From: Sulfitobacter sp. HGT1
GTDB taxonomy: Bacteria; Pseudomonadota; Alphaproteobacteria; Rhodobacterales; Rhodobacteraceae
DNA: 64,000 nucleotides
NCBI RefSeq assembly: GCF_013282155.1
Contig: NZ_BLWI01000005.1
Span: 248,001 to 312,000, forward strand
Direction of reading: 5' to 3'
A model generated the notes under the pieces. The model did not search any database. It saw only the letters and a list, made by a program, of their open reading frames with translations, and was not told where the DNA came from. A program made the translations under genes and the position numbers. Shown piece by piece: positions 1 to 9,157 of this stretch. Position 1 is the first letter of the stretch, and each line of letters starts with the position of its first letter.

Positions 1-1385
1 GGCAGTTCGATCGGCAGGTTTTCTTTCTTTTCAGGGACCACACCGCAGGCATCGCAATGCACCACGGGGATAGGGCAGCCCCAATAGCGCTGGCGGGACA
101 GGCCCCAGTCGCGCAGGCGGTATTTGGTCACGCCCTGACCGACGCCTTGGGCTTCGCAGGCTTCAATCGCTGTTGCGATGGCCTCGTCGCCGGTTTGCCA
201 TTTCTCGCCGGCAAAGCCGCCATTGTAGTAAACCCGTTCGGATTTGGCCGGAACAAAGGCTTCGGTGATCTTTGGATCGGCATCTTCGGCCGGAAGGAAG
301 GTCGAAATGATCGGCAGGCTGTATTTTGTCGCGAATTCAAAGTCGCGCTGGTCATGTGCGGGGCAGCCAAAGATCGCACCCGTGCCATAATCCATCAGGA
401 TAAAGTTGGCGATGTAGACAGGCAGTTCCCACGACGTATCAAACGGGTGACGCACGCGCAGGCCGGTATCCATCCCCAGCTTTTCAGCGGTTTCGATGGC
501 TTCTTCGGTCGTGCCCCCCTTGCGGCATTCCGTGCAGAATGCGGCGAGTTCAGGGTTGTCCTTCTCGAGGGTTTTGGCCAGCGGGTGGTCGGGCGAAATA
601 CCGACAAAGCTGGCACCAAGCAACGTATCGGGGCGGGTGGTATATACCTCGATCCGGTCAAAACCGTCCGGCGCGTCGATGGTCGAGAACGCGAATTGCA
701 GACCGCGCGATTTGCCGATCCAGTTGGCCTGCATCAGTTTGACCTTGGCGGGCCAGTTATCAAGCGTGTCGAGCGCGTTGAGCAATTCTTCGGAGTGGTC
801 GGAGATCTTAAAGAACCACTGCGTCAGCTCGCGCCGTTCAACCAGCGCGCCCGACCGCCAGCCGCGCCCGGCCTCGACCTGTTCATTGGCCAGAACGGTC
901 ATGTCGACCGGGTCCCAGTTCACCACGGCATTCTTGCGGTAAACCAAACCTTCCTCAAGGAAATCAAGGAACAACGCCTGTTGCTGGCCATAATATTCCG
1001 GATCGCATGTGGCGAATTCGCGGGACCAGTCAATGGACAGGCCCAGCGGTTTCATCTGGCCGCGCATGTCTGCGATATTGCCATAGGTCCAGTCTTTGGG
1101 GTGGCCGCCGATGGCCATTGCCGCGTTTTCGGCGGGCATCCCGAAGGCGTCCCAGCCCATCGGATGCAGCACGTTATGGCCGGTCGCGATCTTGTAGCGC
1201 GCGATCACGTCACCCATCGTATAGTTGCGCACGTGGCCCATGTGGATACGGCCCGACGGATAGGGGAACATCTCGAGGACATAGTATTTCGGCTTGTCGG
1301 CAGAGCGGACAGCCTTGAAAACATCGTCTTTTTCCCAGGCGGCTTGCCAGCGGGCTTCGATTTCGGCGGGGGTGTAACGGGACAT
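1..1385 (-). CDS. leuS: Leucyl-tRNA synthetase, 5' part only
   Basis: Class I aminoacyl-tRNA synthetase that charges tRNA-Leu in the cytoplasm. The reverse strand reads [17 protein letters not shown], with the HIGH-type motif HMGH at residues 48-51 inside [16 protein letters not shown]. The CP1 editing insertion follows from about residue 220, with [12 protein letters not shown] and later [12 protein letters not shown]. Only about 461 codons lie in the window; the KMSKS loop and anticodon-binding domain fall beyond the left edge, so the truncation comes from the window and not from decay. The ATG at 1385 is preceded by AAGGTCAGCC. A DUF3576 lipoprotein lies upstream on the same strand, separated by a terminator-like hairpin only about 20 nt from this start codon. 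Confidence 0.97.
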   Translation of the reverse strand, partial: MSRYTPAEIEARWQAAWEKDDVFKAVRSADKPKYYVLEMFPYPSGRIHMGHVRNYTMGDVIARYKIATGHNVLHPMGWDAFGMPAENAAMAIGGHPKDWTYGNIADMRGQMKPLGLSIDWSREFATCDPEYYGQQQALFLDFLEEGLVYRKNAVVNWDPVDMTVLANEQVEAGRGWRSGALVERRELTQWFFKISDHSEELLNALDTLDNWPAKVKLMQANWIGKSRGLQFAFSTIDAPDGFDRIEVYTTRPDTLLGASFVGISPDHPLAKTLEKDNPELAAFCTECRKGGTTEEAIETAEKLGMDTGLRVRHPFDTSWELPVYIANFILMDYGTGAIFGCPAHDQRDFEFATKYSLPIISTFLPAEDADPKITEAFVPAKSERVYYNGGFAGEKWQTGDEAIATAIEACEAQGVGQGVTKYRLRDWGLSRQRYWGCPIPVVHCDACGVVPEKKENLPIEL

Positions 1386-1401
1386 CTTGGCTGACCTTAT
1401 C

Positions 1402-1445
1402 AAACGAAAAACGCCGGGCGAGCGACTAGCGCGTGGCCCGGCGTT
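1402..1445 (-). terminator. Hairpin with U-tract between the DUF3576 gene and leuS
   Basis: The arms AACGCCGGGC (1410-1419) and GCCCGGCGTT (1436-1445) are perfect complements around a 16-nt spacer. Read on the minus strand the hairpin runs into TTTTTCGTTTG. It fits an intrinsic terminator for the DUF3576 gene. Because leuS starts about 20 nt further on, it must also sit in the leuS leader unless leuS has a promoter inside the hairpin, so attenuation is possible. Confidence 0.7.
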
Positions 1446-1472
1446 GGAATGGAGAATGGGGTAGAAGCGGGC

Positions 1473-1970
1473 TTAGAATTTATTGTCGGCAATCCGCATT
1501 TCGCGCGCACGGCTAAGAATCGCATCTTCTACGGCACGCGACGTCGCTTTGTTGACCGCGCGCCCGCCACGGGTTTGCAGCGAAATGTTCAATGACCGCG
1601 CATCCAGCGCCGGATCGTCGATCAGAACGGTGGCGCGGTAGGACTGGCCGCTGCCGGGCGGTGTGCCGTATCCGGTCACGATAACCCCGGTGTAAGGGTC
1701 GATCGACTGGATCGGCAAAAAGTTGAGAACCTCGAGCGACGCAGACCACAGATACTTGTTAACGGATACGCTTGTGTCTGTGTTCTTGCGGTTGAAAATC
1801 GACCAGATCGTGTTCTCCTGGTTCGTCTCGATGCTGCTTGGCACGTTCGGGCCGGCGGCTTCTGCAGCAGAGGGACCAACAGGCGCACCTAGGTTAAACG
1901 CACCACATGCGCTTAGCGATGCAGCGGCCATAAGGGCCATTGTGGATTTAAATACCGAAGCGTGCGCCAT
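1473..1970 (-). CDS. DUF3576 domain lipoprotein
   Basis: A 165-residue protein with an N-terminal lipoprotein signal (hydrophobic ALMAAASLSAC; lipobox LSAC, lipidated Cys at about residue 22). The mature part matches the DUF3576 family common in Alphaproteobacteria, with the core WSASLEVLNFLPIQSIDP, a VTGYGTPPG segment, and a predicted beta-rich C-terminus ending in paired charged residues. It is probably anchored in the outer membrane or periplasm, and its molecular role is unknown. Located upstream of leuS on the same strand, with a terminator-like hairpin between them. The family call is good; no function can be assigned. Confidence 0.85.
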   Translation of the reverse strand: MAHASVFKSTMALMAAASLSACGAFNLGAPVGPSAAEAAGPNVPSSIETNQENTIWSIFNRKNTDTSVSVNKYLWSASLEVLNFLPIQSIDPYTGVIVTGYGTPPGSGQSYRATVLIDDPALDARSLNISLQTRGGRAVNKATSRAVEDAILSRAREMRIADNKF

Positions 1971-2267
1971 TCCAGCCGTCCTTTGCCTATTTGGACACTG
2001 GTCTAAACAAGCAGGGTACTATCGGCAAGCGCAATGTCGGATCGCACATAGTATAGCGCTCTTTAATAGATGTTTTACCTGTGCGACGGCCCGCCTGCTG
2101 CTGCTGCCCCTCAAGTCGGACTGTGGCAAAGCTGCATCAGAGTTTTCAACATTGAGGCAAACCGTTTCGCGATCCTTGCCAAAACTGGGGCAAAAGAACA
2201 AAAGACCTTCATACCCTTTCCGGATTCCCCGGTCAGGGCATGTGAATTCAAACCGATGGGATAACTC
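1971..2267. promoter_or_regulatory. Divergent spacer between the lipoprotein gene and the porin
   Basis: About 297 bp with no credible gene; it must hold the promoters for both divergent genes. I could not fix a convincing -35/-10 pair on either strand. A GCT-rich run (CTGCTGCTGCTG) lies near 2095-2106. The porin start at 2268 has no strong purine-rich Shine-Dalgarno sequence immediately upstream (GATGGGATAACTC). A long leader is plausible for a highly expressed porin. Confidence 0.5.
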
Positions 2268-3284
2268 ATGAAAAAAGTTCTCTTCGCTACAACAGCCCTG
2301 GTCGCAACCGCAGGCGTAGCAGCAGCAGACGTAACATTTGGTGGCTACGGCCGCTTTGGTGTTCTGTACAACTCCACCGCTGGTGCGGACAACATCTTCG
2401 ACACAGCAGATGACGTTTCGTCCTCCAACATCACATCGCGCTTCCGCCTGCAGATCACTGCAACAGCAGAATCCGACATGGGTGTTTCCTTCGGTGCGAT
2501 GACCCGCATCAACCAGGACAATGGCGGCTCCGGCACTGGCCTGAACGGCGTTCGCTTCTTCGCGAAATCCGGTGGTCTTGAAGTTGGCGTTGGCAACATC
2601 TACGGCGCTCTGGAATTCATGCCTGGCATGTACCCAATCGATCTGGGCCTGACCGGTCTGGGTTACGACTACACCGCATATAACTTCAATGGCGATGCGT
2701 ACTCTTCCGGTGGTGCCGGTGCATCCCAGCAGAACGGTGTTGAAGTAACGTACAAAATGGGCGACCTGTCCATGCACCTGTCGGCTTCCGACGGTGGTAC
2801 AACATTCAACAACAACACAGTTGCTGGTAACCCAGTTGTTGGCGCAACAGCCATTCAGCGTGACCGTGTTGCTGCGCACATCGCGTACACATTCTCCGGC
2901 TTCACGTTCGCTTTGGGCGGCCAAGACTCCAGCGACGATGGCGACACAAAGTTCGCAGCATCCGTTGGCGGCAACGTTGGCATGGCAAACGTAACATTGG
3001 CATATGCTGACAACGGCACAAACGGCGACCAAGTTACTTTGGCTGCTTCGTTTGATGTTGGCGCGGCTACAAAAGTCCAAGCTTACTATGCTGACCGTTC
3101 CGGCGCGACAGCTCTGCGCGGCAACGACGGCACAGTCTACGTTGCAGGTACCGAGTACAATGGTGACTCGTACGGTATCGGTGTTCACCACGACCTGGGT
3201 GGCGGTACTTCCATCCGTGGTGGTGTTGCACGTCAGTTCACAGGCATCACACGTGCCGACGTTGGTGTTCGCTTCAACTTCTAA
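2268..3284 (+). CDS. Outer-membrane porin (general diffusion type)
   Basis: A 338-residue porin with a clear Sec signal (MKKVLFATTALVATAGVAAA, cleavage before DVTFGGYG). The body alternates short beta-strand segments with acidic, glycine- and serine-rich loops and ends in an aromatic C-terminus (RADVGVRFNF), the signature for BAM-dependent insertion of outer-membrane barrels. It resembles the Rhodobacter-type 16-strand porin family. Codon use is strongly biased and repetitive compared with neighbours, consistent with very high expression. That bias also creates a spurious long antisense frame. A strong terminator follows at once, so it is probably monocistronic. Confidence 0.93.
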   Translation: MKKVLFATTALVATAGVAAADVTFGGYGRFGVLYNSTAGADNIFDTADDVSSSNITSRFRLQITATAESDMGVSFGAMTRINQDNGGSGTGLNGVRFFAKSGGLEVGVGNIYGALEFMPGMYPIDLGLTGLGYDYTAYNFNGDAYSSGGAGASQQNGVEVTYKMGDLSMHLSASDGGTTFNNNTVAGNPVVGATAIQRDRVAAHIAYTFSGFTFALGGQDSSDDGDTKFAASVGGNVGMANVTLAYADNGTNGDQVTLAASFDVGAATKVQAYYADRSGATALRGNDGTVYVAGTEYNGDSYGIGVHHDLGGGTSIRGGVARQFTGITRADVGVRFNF

Positions 3285-3301
3285 GTTGAACGCAACCATC
3301 T

Positions 3302-3339
3302 AAAAGAGGGGCAGGCCATTGGTCTGCCCCTTTTCTTTT
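3302..3339 (+). terminator. Rho-independent terminator of the porin gene
   Basis: AAAAGAGGGGCAG and CTGCCCCTTTTCTTTT form a long GC-rich stem around GCCATTGGT, ending in a T-rich tract. It starts 18 bp after the porin stop codon. Confidence 0.9.
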
Positions 3340-3383
3340 GTGCCAAGCTGTAGTTCTGTGCCACCGGAAACAGGGGGCGTATC

Positions 3384-4037
3384 ATGAGCTTGCACGACAT
3401 CAAAATCCGCATCGCAAAAGCCGAAGAAAACGCAGGCCGTGCACCGGGCAGCGTCAAACTGATCGCTGTCAGCAAGGTGCAGCCCAATGCGCGGGTGCAG
3501 GCGGTGCTGGACGAAGGCCACCGTTGTTTCGGTGAAAACCGCGTTCAGGAAGCCGAAGGCAAATGGCCCGACTTCAAAAAATCCTATAGCGGGATCGAGC
3601 TGCATCTGATCGGGCCGCTTCAGTCAAACAAAGCCCGCGCCGCGATGGAGCTGTTCGACGTTATTCACACCTTGGACCGTCCGAAACTGGCCACAACCTT
3701 TGCCCGGCTGGCGCAAGAGATGGGCCACTGTCCCGACATGTTCATTCAGGTCAACACAGGTGAAGAAGACCAGAAAGCAGGTGTGATGCCCGCCGATGCA
3801 GACGCATTTATCAAGGAATGTCAGGGTCTTGACCTGCCGGTGCGTGGTTTGATGTGTATCCCCCCCGTAGACGAGGAAGCCGCGCTGCATTTCGCGCTGC
3901 TGGCCAAGATCGCAACGCGCAACGGGTTGGATGGCCTGTCGATGGGCATGAGCAGTGATTTCGAAAAGGCCATCGCCTTGGGTGCGACCCATATCCGCGT
4001 GGGATCAGCGATCTTCGGGGAGCGCGTTCCTGCCTAG
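3384..4037 (+). CDS. YggS/PROSC-type pyridoxal-phosphate homeostasis protein
   Basis: A 217-residue single-domain PLP-binding protein of the YggS/YBL036C family. These are alanine-racemase-like TIM barrels without catalytic activity that buffer free PLP. The PLP lysine is K31 in KLIAVSKVQP. FGENRVQEA, HLIGPLQSNK and the C-terminal GMSSDFEKAIALGATHIRVGSAIFG phosphate-binding segment are all typical. Length is normal for the family (about 220). It begins 100 bp after the porin, beyond its terminator, and converges on the L,D-transpeptidase gene. Confidence 0.95.
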   Translation: MSLHDIKIRIAKAEENAGRAPGSVKLIAVSKVQPNARVQAVLDEGHRCFGENRVQEAEGKWPDFKKSYSGIELHLIGPLQSNKARAAMELFDVIHTLDRPKLATTFARLAQEMGHCPDMFIQVNTGEEDQKAGVMPADADAFIKECQGLDLPVRGLMCIPPVDEEAALHFALLAKIATRNGLDGLSMGMSSDFEKAIALGATHIRVGSAIFGERVPA

Positions 4038-4061
4038 CGGGGCGGTGGGTTGGCACCCAGC

Positions 4062-4556
4062 TTACGCAACAATCAGGCGGGTTCGGTGTTTGATCTTGGG
4101 TGCAATGTGATGCAGATGCGCCCGTGAAAGGGCAATGCACCCTTCAGTCGGATAACCGGGCCGGCGATATTGGTGCATGAAAATCGCCGAACCCCGCCCC
4201 TTGACCGCATAGGGCCAGTTCCAATCGGTCAGCAAGATCAGGTCGTACAGCGGATCAGCGCGGCGCAAGCGTTCATGGCTGTGCGGGTAGGGCGCACGGA
4301 CCATCATGTTGTAGTCTTGATCGCGAGGATCATCTGACCACAGATCCAGCGGGCCAATCGGTTTTGCCCACTGCGCAGGCCGCGCAATACGGTCGGGGCG
4401 GTACAGCATACCGACAATCCGGTGAATGCCCCTTGGCGTGGCCCCGTCGCCTTCGCGTTTGCGCGACGTGATGCCGGTTTTGCCGATGGTGCAGGGATAG
4501 GTAAGGCCCTGAAACCGCAACCCCATTGGCGTCAAAACCATATCGTCAGGGGTCAC
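4062..4556 (-). CDS. L,D-transpeptidase (YkuD-fold) family protein
   Basis: A 164-residue protein of the COG3786-type YkuD group. The catalytic-centre pattern is present: H128 in [11 protein letters not shown] and C140 in TEGCIALS. These enzymes usually form 3-3 cross-links in peptidoglycan or attach proteins to it. There is no obvious signal peptide or membrane segment in this reading, which is normal for this subgroup but leaves localisation open. Its start overlaps the end of ribA by 4 bp (ATGA), so the two are translationally coupled. It converges with the YggS gene. Confidence 0.88.
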   Translation of the reverse strand: MTPDDMVLTPMGLRFQGLTYPCTIGKTGITSRKREGDGATPRGIHRIVGMLYRPDRIARPAQWAKPIGPLDLWSDDPRDQDYNMMVRAPYPHSHERLRRADPLYDLILLTDWNWPYAVKGRGSAIFMHQYRRPGYPTEGCIALSRAHLHHIAPKIKHRTRLIVA

Positions 4557-5641
4557 AGCAAATGCCCCGATTTGGCGGCCTTGGTTGCAAGATATGCGGT
4601 GTTGTGACGGTTTTCACCGACTTTAAGGGGGACCCTTTCGGTGACTTTGATGCCGCTTGCCTCCATCATCTCGACTTTGCGGGGGTTGTTGGTTAGCAGG
4701 CGCACGGCTGAAAATCCCATTGATTTCAGGATGTCAGACCCAAGGCGAAAATCACGCTCGTCATCCTCGAACCCCAAGCGGTGGTTGGCTTCGACCGTGT
4801 CAAACCCTTGATCCTGAAGGGAATAGGCGCGCATCTTGTTGGCCAGACCAATGCCGCGCCCTTCTTGATTCAGATACAGCAAGACGCCGTTCCCCTCGGC
4901 CCCCATCTGGGCAAGTGCGGCGTGCAACTGTGGCCCGCAGTCGCATTTCAGGCTGCCCATCAGGTCGCCGGTAAAGCAGGCGGAATGCAATCTTGCCAAC
5001 ACGGGTTTGCTGCGGTCGGGGCGACCGATTTCGATGGCATAATGTTCTTCGCCGCCATCATCGGGCCGGAAAATATGCAGCCGACCCGCCTCCGATACCT
5101 CCATCGGGAGACGTGCGTTGACAACGGGGTGCAGCGGGCTGCGGCTGGCAAGGGCGGGCAGGGCTGCCGCCAAATCAAGGGTGGTCAGGCCGTGGGTCGC
5201 GGCAAAGCCGGCGGCTTCGGGCAGACCAAGGACAATCGCGGCGGGCAAAAGCCGCGCAGATTTCACCAGTTGCAACGCGGCCCCATGGGCCGAAGCATCC
5301 CCGCCGCGGGCGCATTTCAGCGGCCCTTTCATCGGGCTGCGCAGATCGTCTGCGGGGTCTGCGATGGCTTGCACCCATCTTGGCGTCGCGTCTTGGGGCA
5401 GCACAACACGGGCAAGGGCCCCGTCATAGGCCGGTGCCTTGAGGGTTTCGGCCCGCCGCGCTGTGATTGCCAGAACGGGATCACCGCCAAGCGCCAGCAG
5501 GTCGGTCAGACGCTGGGCGCTCAACGTCTCGGCGGCAATGACCAATACGGGGGCATCGCCCAGGAAAACGACCGGCACACCCATGCGCAAATCTGCGCGG
5601 GCCCGGGCCAGTTGTTCGGTAATGTCGGGGCCAAATGCCAT
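4553..5641 (-). CDS. ribA: GTP cyclohydrolase II with a non-standard N-terminal domain
   Basis: First step of riboflavin synthesis: GTP to 2,5-diamino-6-ribosylamino-pyrimidinone phosphate plus formate. The C-terminal ~200 residues carry the zinc-site pattern [18 protein letters not shown], the GTP-binding QEGRGIGL, and LTNNPRKV. The N-terminal ~150 residues occupy the place of a RibB domain but show none of the usual dihydroxybutanone-phosphate synthase motifs. This is therefore probably the alphaproteobacterial form with a degenerate N-terminal domain. At 362 residues it is longer than single-domain RibA (about 200). It overlaps the L,D-transpeptidase gene by 4 bp and is divergent from the response regulator. 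Confidence 0.93.
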   Translation of the reverse strand: MAFGPDITEQLARARADLRMGVPVVFLGDAPVLVIAAETLSAQRLTDLLALGGDPVLAITARRAETLKAPAYDGALARVVLPQDATPRWVQAIADPADDLRSPMKGPLKCARGGDASAHGAALQLVKSARLLPAAIVLGLPEAAGFAATHGLTTLDLAAALPALASRSPLHPVVNARLPMEVSEAGRLHIFRPDDGGEEHYAIEIGRPDRSKPVLARLHSACFTGDLMGSLKCDCGPQLHAALAQMGAEGNGVLLYLNQEGRGIGLANKMRAYSLQDQGFDTVEANHRLGFEDDERDFRLGSDILKSMGFSAVRLLTNNPRKVEMMEASGIKVTERVPLKVGENRHNTAYLATKAAKSGHLL

Positions 5642-5798
5642 CTTTTGTAATCTTTCAGGTCTGTTGTGACAGAATACTTAGGTGAGTTGGGCTGGAAATG
5701 AAACATTTGCTGTGTTTTGCGCACGGTCCTGTGAATAAAGCTCTGGCCCCCTTGTCCGCACGGGTTTGTGAACACACCTTTAGTGGGAGTTGTAAAGG

Positions 5799-6494
5799 AT
5801 GAGTAATATGGCCCAGTTGAAGAAAATCCTGCTTGTGGATGACGACGACGACCTGCGCGATGCGCTGAGCGAGCAATTATTGCTGACCGAAGATTTCGAC
5901 GTTTTCGAAGCCGCCAATGGCGCAGACGCAAAAAACCGTGCAGCCGAGGCGCTGTACGATCTGGTGATCCTTGATGTGGGGCTGCCCGATATCGACGGGC
6001 GTGACCTGTGCCGTGAATTGCGGACTCTAGGCGTGAAAAGCCCGATCCTGATGTTGACGGGTCATGACAGTGATGCCGATACCATTATGGGGCTGGATGC
6101 CGGTGCCAATGACTATGTCACCAAACCGTTCAAATTCCCGGTTTTGCTGGCGCGTATCCGTGCCCAACTGCGGCAACACGAGCAATCCGAAGAGGCGATT
6201 TTCCAGCTTGGGCCCTATACCTTCAAGCCGTCAGCGAAATTGCTGGTAAGCGAAGACGACAAGAAAATCCGCCTGACCGAGAAAGAAACCAACATCCTGA
6301 AATTCCTGTACCGTTCTGCGGCAGGGGTCGTCCCGCGGGATACTTTGTTGCACGAGGTTTGGGGCTATAACGCAGGCGTGACCACCCACACGCTGGAAAC
6401 CCACATTTACCGTCTGCGCCAAAAGATCGAGCCCGATCCGTCGAATGCACGGATTTTGGTAACTGAATCAGGTGGTTACAGATTAATTTCCTGA
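5799..6494 (+). CDS. OmpR/PhoB-family response regulator, CenR/OtpR-like
   Basis: Receiver domain (about residues 8-125) with the acidic pocket DDDDD (14-18), phospho-acceptor D59 in LVILDVGLPDIDG, and the switch lysine in NDYVTKPF. A winged-helix DNA-binding domain follows (about 135-231) with LTEKETNILKFL and THTLETHIYRLRQKI. The sequence closely resembles the CenR/OtpR envelope regulators of Alphaproteobacteria; this is recalled similarity, not a search. No histidine kinase lies nearby. Two starts are possible: ATG 5799 (GGGAG 9 nt upstream) or ATG 5808 (AAAGGA 8 nt upstream, giving MAQLKKILLVDD). Confidence 0.92.
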   Translation: MSNMAQLKKILLVDDDDDLRDALSEQLLLTEDFDVFEAANGADAKNRAAEALYDLVILDVGLPDIDGRDLCRELRTLGVKSPILMLTGHDSDADTIMGLDAGANDYVTKPFKFPVLLARIRAQLRQHEQSEEAIFQLGPYTFKPSAKLLVSEDDKKIRLTEKETNILKFLYRSAAGVVPRDTLLHEVWGYNAGVTTHTLETHIYRLRQKIEPDPSNARILVTESGGYRLIS

Positions 6495-6617
6495 CGTTGG
6501 AACTTAATTAATACTGACCTGTTATATTCCCGAGCGGCGGGGTTTTCATGACCCGCCAATCGGTTTGAACCCCGACGCATGTATCCGGGTTATGATACAT
6601 TCCTCCCTGTTGGACTT

Positions 6618-6646
6618 GGCCGGGCCATTGCGCCCGGCCTTTTTTT
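6618..6646 (+). terminator. Rho-independent terminator of the response regulator gene
   Basis: Perfect 8-bp stem GGCCGGGC (6618-6625) / GCCCGGCC (6632-6639), loop CATTGC, then seven T. It lies 124 bp after the stop codon. An additional weaker inverted repeat GGCGGG/CCCGCC is at 6536-6557. Confidence 0.9.
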
Positions 6647-6729
6647 GTCCGCCGATGCGCCCAATTCGTCATGGTAGCCACAACGCCTTTCAGGTTAGGT
6701 TGCGCAGGATCAGATTTGGGGGATTATCC

Positions 6730-7518
6730 ATGCCATTTACGCTTGCGACTTGGAACATCAACTCGGTTCGTTTGCGCGAACCGCTTGTGCTGAAGCTGCT
6801 ACAAGAGCACGGGCCTGACGTTCTGTGTTTGCAGGAATGCAAAAGCCCGGTTGATAAAATCCCGACCGAGGCATTTCACGCCGCCGGATACACGCACATG
6901 GTTGCGCGCGGCCAAAAAGGGTACAACGGCGTTGCGATCCTGTCGCGTCTGCCGCTTGAGGATGCGGGCGATCAGGATTTTGCCACGCTGGGCCACGCGC
7001 GTCATGTCGCGGCGAGACTTGAAAACGGTGTGACCATCCAGAACTTCTATGTGCCCGCAGGTGGCGATGTGGCAGACCGTGAAGTGAACGAGAAATTCGG
7101 CCAGAAGCTGGATTACCTTGCCGGTATGCGTGACTGGTTCCACAGCGAGAAGCCCCAGAAATCCATCCTTGTGGGTGATCTGAACATCGCCCCGCGCGAA
7201 GATGACGTATGGGGGCATAAACAGCTTCTCAAGGTTGTCAGCCACACCCCGATCGAGGTGGAAAAGCTGGCCGAAACCCAGGACGCAGGCGGTTTTGTCG
7301 ACATCACACGTCAGGACATCCCCGAGGGGAATTTGTACAGTTGGTGGTCGTACCGTGCCAAGGATTGGGATGCCGCCGACAAGGGCCGCCGGCTTGACCA
7401 TGTGTGGGCCACGCCGGATATTTCGAACGCAGCGCATTCCAGCAAAATCCTGCGCGATGTGCGCGGTTGGGAAAAGCCAAGCGATCACGTGCCGGTCTTT
7501 GCAACATTCGACCTTTGA
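6730..7518 (+). CDS. xthA: Exodeoxyribonuclease III (AP endonuclease family)
   Basis: Base-excision repair enzyme of the exonuclease III/AP endonuclease family. The catalytic set is visible: NIN near the start, E36 in CLQECK, LVGDLNIAP, RLDHVWATPD and the terminal SDHVPVF Asp-His pair. The ATG at 6730 gives 262 residues, the normal length. The frame stays open further upstream to 6565, but that stretch crosses the upstream terminator and adds nothing conserved, so I reject the longer start. Followed 52 bp later by the thioredoxin-like gene. Confidence 0.95.
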   Translation: MPFTLATWNINSVRLREPLVLKLLQEHGPDVLCLQECKSPVDKIPTEAFHAAGYTHMVARGQKGYNGVAILSRLPLEDAGDQDFATLGHARHVAARLENGVTIQNFYVPAGGDVADREVNEKFGQKLDYLAGMRDWFHSEKPQKSILVGDLNIAPREDDVWGHKQLLKVVSHTPIEVEKLAETQDAGGFVDITRQDIPEGNLYSWWSYRAKDWDAADKGRRLDHVWATPDISNAAHSSKILRDVRGWEKPSDHVPVFATFDL

Positions 7519-7570
7519 ATTAACGGGGCCAGCCCACATATAGAGGGCAACCCCAAGTGAGGATATTGAA

Positions 7571-8485
7571 ATGATGGATTTGAACCTTTCGCCCGCACCA
7601 GGCACCAACCTGATCAAGGACACGACCGAGGCGACGTTCATGGCCGATGTGGTCGAGGCATCGCAAGACGTTCCGGTTATCGTTGATTTCTGGGCACCGT
7701 GGTGTGGCCCCTGCAAGACTTTGGGCCCTATGCTGGAAGACGCCGTGCGCGCCGCCAAGGGCGCGGTCAAGATGGTCAAGATCAACGCAGACGAGGCGCA
7801 ACAGATCGTCGGTCAGATGCAGATCCAGTCCCTGCCGACTGTCTATGCGTTTTTCAAAGGCCAGCCGGTTGACGGCTTTCAGGGCGCGCAGCCGCAATCC
7901 GAGATCAAGGCGTTTATCGACCGTGTGATCAAGGCAGCCGGTGGTGAGGCCCCCGGCGAGGCGTTGAACGAAGCCGTTGCCGCCGCCGAAGATATGCTGG
8001 CCGAAGGGGCGGCACAGGATGCCGCCGACACTTTTGCCGCCATTCTGGGCGAAGACCCGAACCACGCCGGTGCCTATGGTGGCATGGTGCGCGCCTACAT
8101 CGCGCTGGACCTGCTGGACGAGGCCGAGGCCCATCTAAACGGTGCCCCGATCGAGATCTCGAAATCACCCGAGCTTGAAGCGGCCCATGCGCAGCTGGAA
8201 CTGGCCCGTCAGGCTGCCGATGCCGGTCCGGTGGCCGAACTGCAAGCGGCCGTGGATGCCAACCCCGATGACCTGCAGGCGCGGCTTGATCTGGCCAAGG
8301 CGCTTTATGCCCATGGTGACATTCAAGGTGCGGTTGACCAATTGCTGACCTTGTTTGGCAAGGACCGTGAATGGAATGACGGGGCTGCCAAGACACAGCT
8401 TTTCACCATATTCGATGCACTAAAGGCCAATGATCCGATTGCGCTGAACGGGCGCCGGAAACTTAGCTCGATGATATTTGCTTAA
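7571..8485 (+). CDS. Thioredoxin-TPR protein, CnoX/YbbN-like
   Basis: A 304-residue protein with an N-terminal thioredoxin fold (about residues 15-125; WAPWCGPCK with C45 and C48) fused to a helical TPR-like tail (about 130-300; repeated AEDMLAEG, GAYGGMVRAYIALDLLDEA, ARLDLAKALYAHGD). This is the architecture of CnoX/YbbN, a holdase co-chaperone that hands oxidatively damaged clients to GroEL/DnaK. Unlike the E. coli protein, the full CGPC redox centre is kept, so disulfide reduction is possible. Followed 27 bp later by the LON-domain gene, probably in one operon through Trm112. Confidence 0.92.
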   Translation: MMDLNLSPAPGTNLIKDTTEATFMADVVEASQDVPVIVDFWAPWCGPCKTLGPMLEDAVRAAKGAVKMVKINADEAQQIVGQMQIQSLPTVYAFFKGQPVDGFQGAQPQSEIKAFIDRVIKAAGGEAPGEALNEAVAAAEDMLAEGAAQDAADTFAAILGEDPNHAGAYGGMVRAYIALDLLDEAEAHLNGAPIEISKSPELEAAHAQLELARQAADAGPVAELQAAVDANPDDLQARLDLAKALYAHGDIQGAVDQLLTLFGKDREWNDGAAKTQLFTIFDALKANDPIALNGRRKLSSMIFA

Positions 8486-8512
8486 GGTGTTTCGCGCACT
8501 AGATAGACCCTC

Positions 8513-9157
8513 ATGATAAAGCAATCAGAGCTACCAGACACGATCGCAATTTTCCCGCTTGGGGGGGCTTTGTTGCTGCCCCGTTCGCGGCTGCCATTGC
8601 ACATCTTTGAACCCCGTTATCTTCAGATGATCGAGGATAGTCTAAAGACGTCCGGACGTCTGATCGGCATGGTTCAGCCCAATGTTGTGCCCGGCCGTGA
8701 AGGGCCGGGTTTGCAAACGATCGGGTGTGCAGGGCGAATTACCCAGTTCTCTGAAACCGAAGACGGCCGGTACATGATCACATTGGGTGGCGTGTCGCGG
8801 TTTCGTGTGGTCAAGGAAGTCGAAGGCTTCACACCCTATCGGCGCTGCGAAGTGAACTGGGACGGGTTCGAGCGTGATCTGGGCAAAGACGAGGAAGACT
8901 GCGATTTCGACCGCGAAAAGTTTCTCGATACGCTTGGCCGGTATTTCGACGCGCGCAATCTGTCGGCGGACTGGGATACGTTGCAAGAGGCCGATGACGA
9001 ATTACTGATCAATTCGCTGTCGATGATGCTGGACCTCGAGTCCGAGGACAAGCAGGCACTGCTCGAAGCTCCGTCGCTGTCGACGCGCCGCGAAACGTTG
9101 CTGACATTGATTGAATACACCCTGCGCGGTGGACATGAAGGGGAGATGATGAATTGA
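8513..9157 (+). CDS. LON substrate-binding-domain protein (no protease)
   Basis: A 214-residue stand-alone LON N-terminal domain: [34 protein letters not shown] at the start, then [18 protein letters not shown] and a helical tail ending near [16 protein letters not shown]. There is no AAA+ or Ser-Lys protease part. Proteins of this type are widespread and their role is uncertain; they may recognise unfolded segments. The stop codon TGA (9155-9157) overlaps the TTG start of the Trm112 gene, so the two are co-translated. Confidence 0.9.
   Translation: MIKQSELPDTIAIFPLGGALLLPRSRLPLHIFEPRYLQMIEDSLKTSGRLIGMVQPNVVPGREGPGLQTIGCAGRITQFSETEDGRYMITLGGVSRFRVVKEVEGFTPYRRCEVNWDGFERDLGKDEEDCDFDREKFLDTLGRYFDARNLSADWDTLQEADDELLINSLSMMLDLESEDKQALLEAPSLSTRRETLLTLIEYTLRGGHEGEMMN

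Noticed and set aside
57..1394. 445-codon plus-strand frame opposite leuS
   Set aside because: leuS on the minus strand has clear synthetase motifs throughout; the plus frame has no recognisable features.
2019..3299. 426-codon open frame antisense to the porin
   Set aside because: The porin's extreme codon bias makes the opposite strand free of stops. The product is Cys/Val-rich with no domain, and there is no Shine-Dalgarno.
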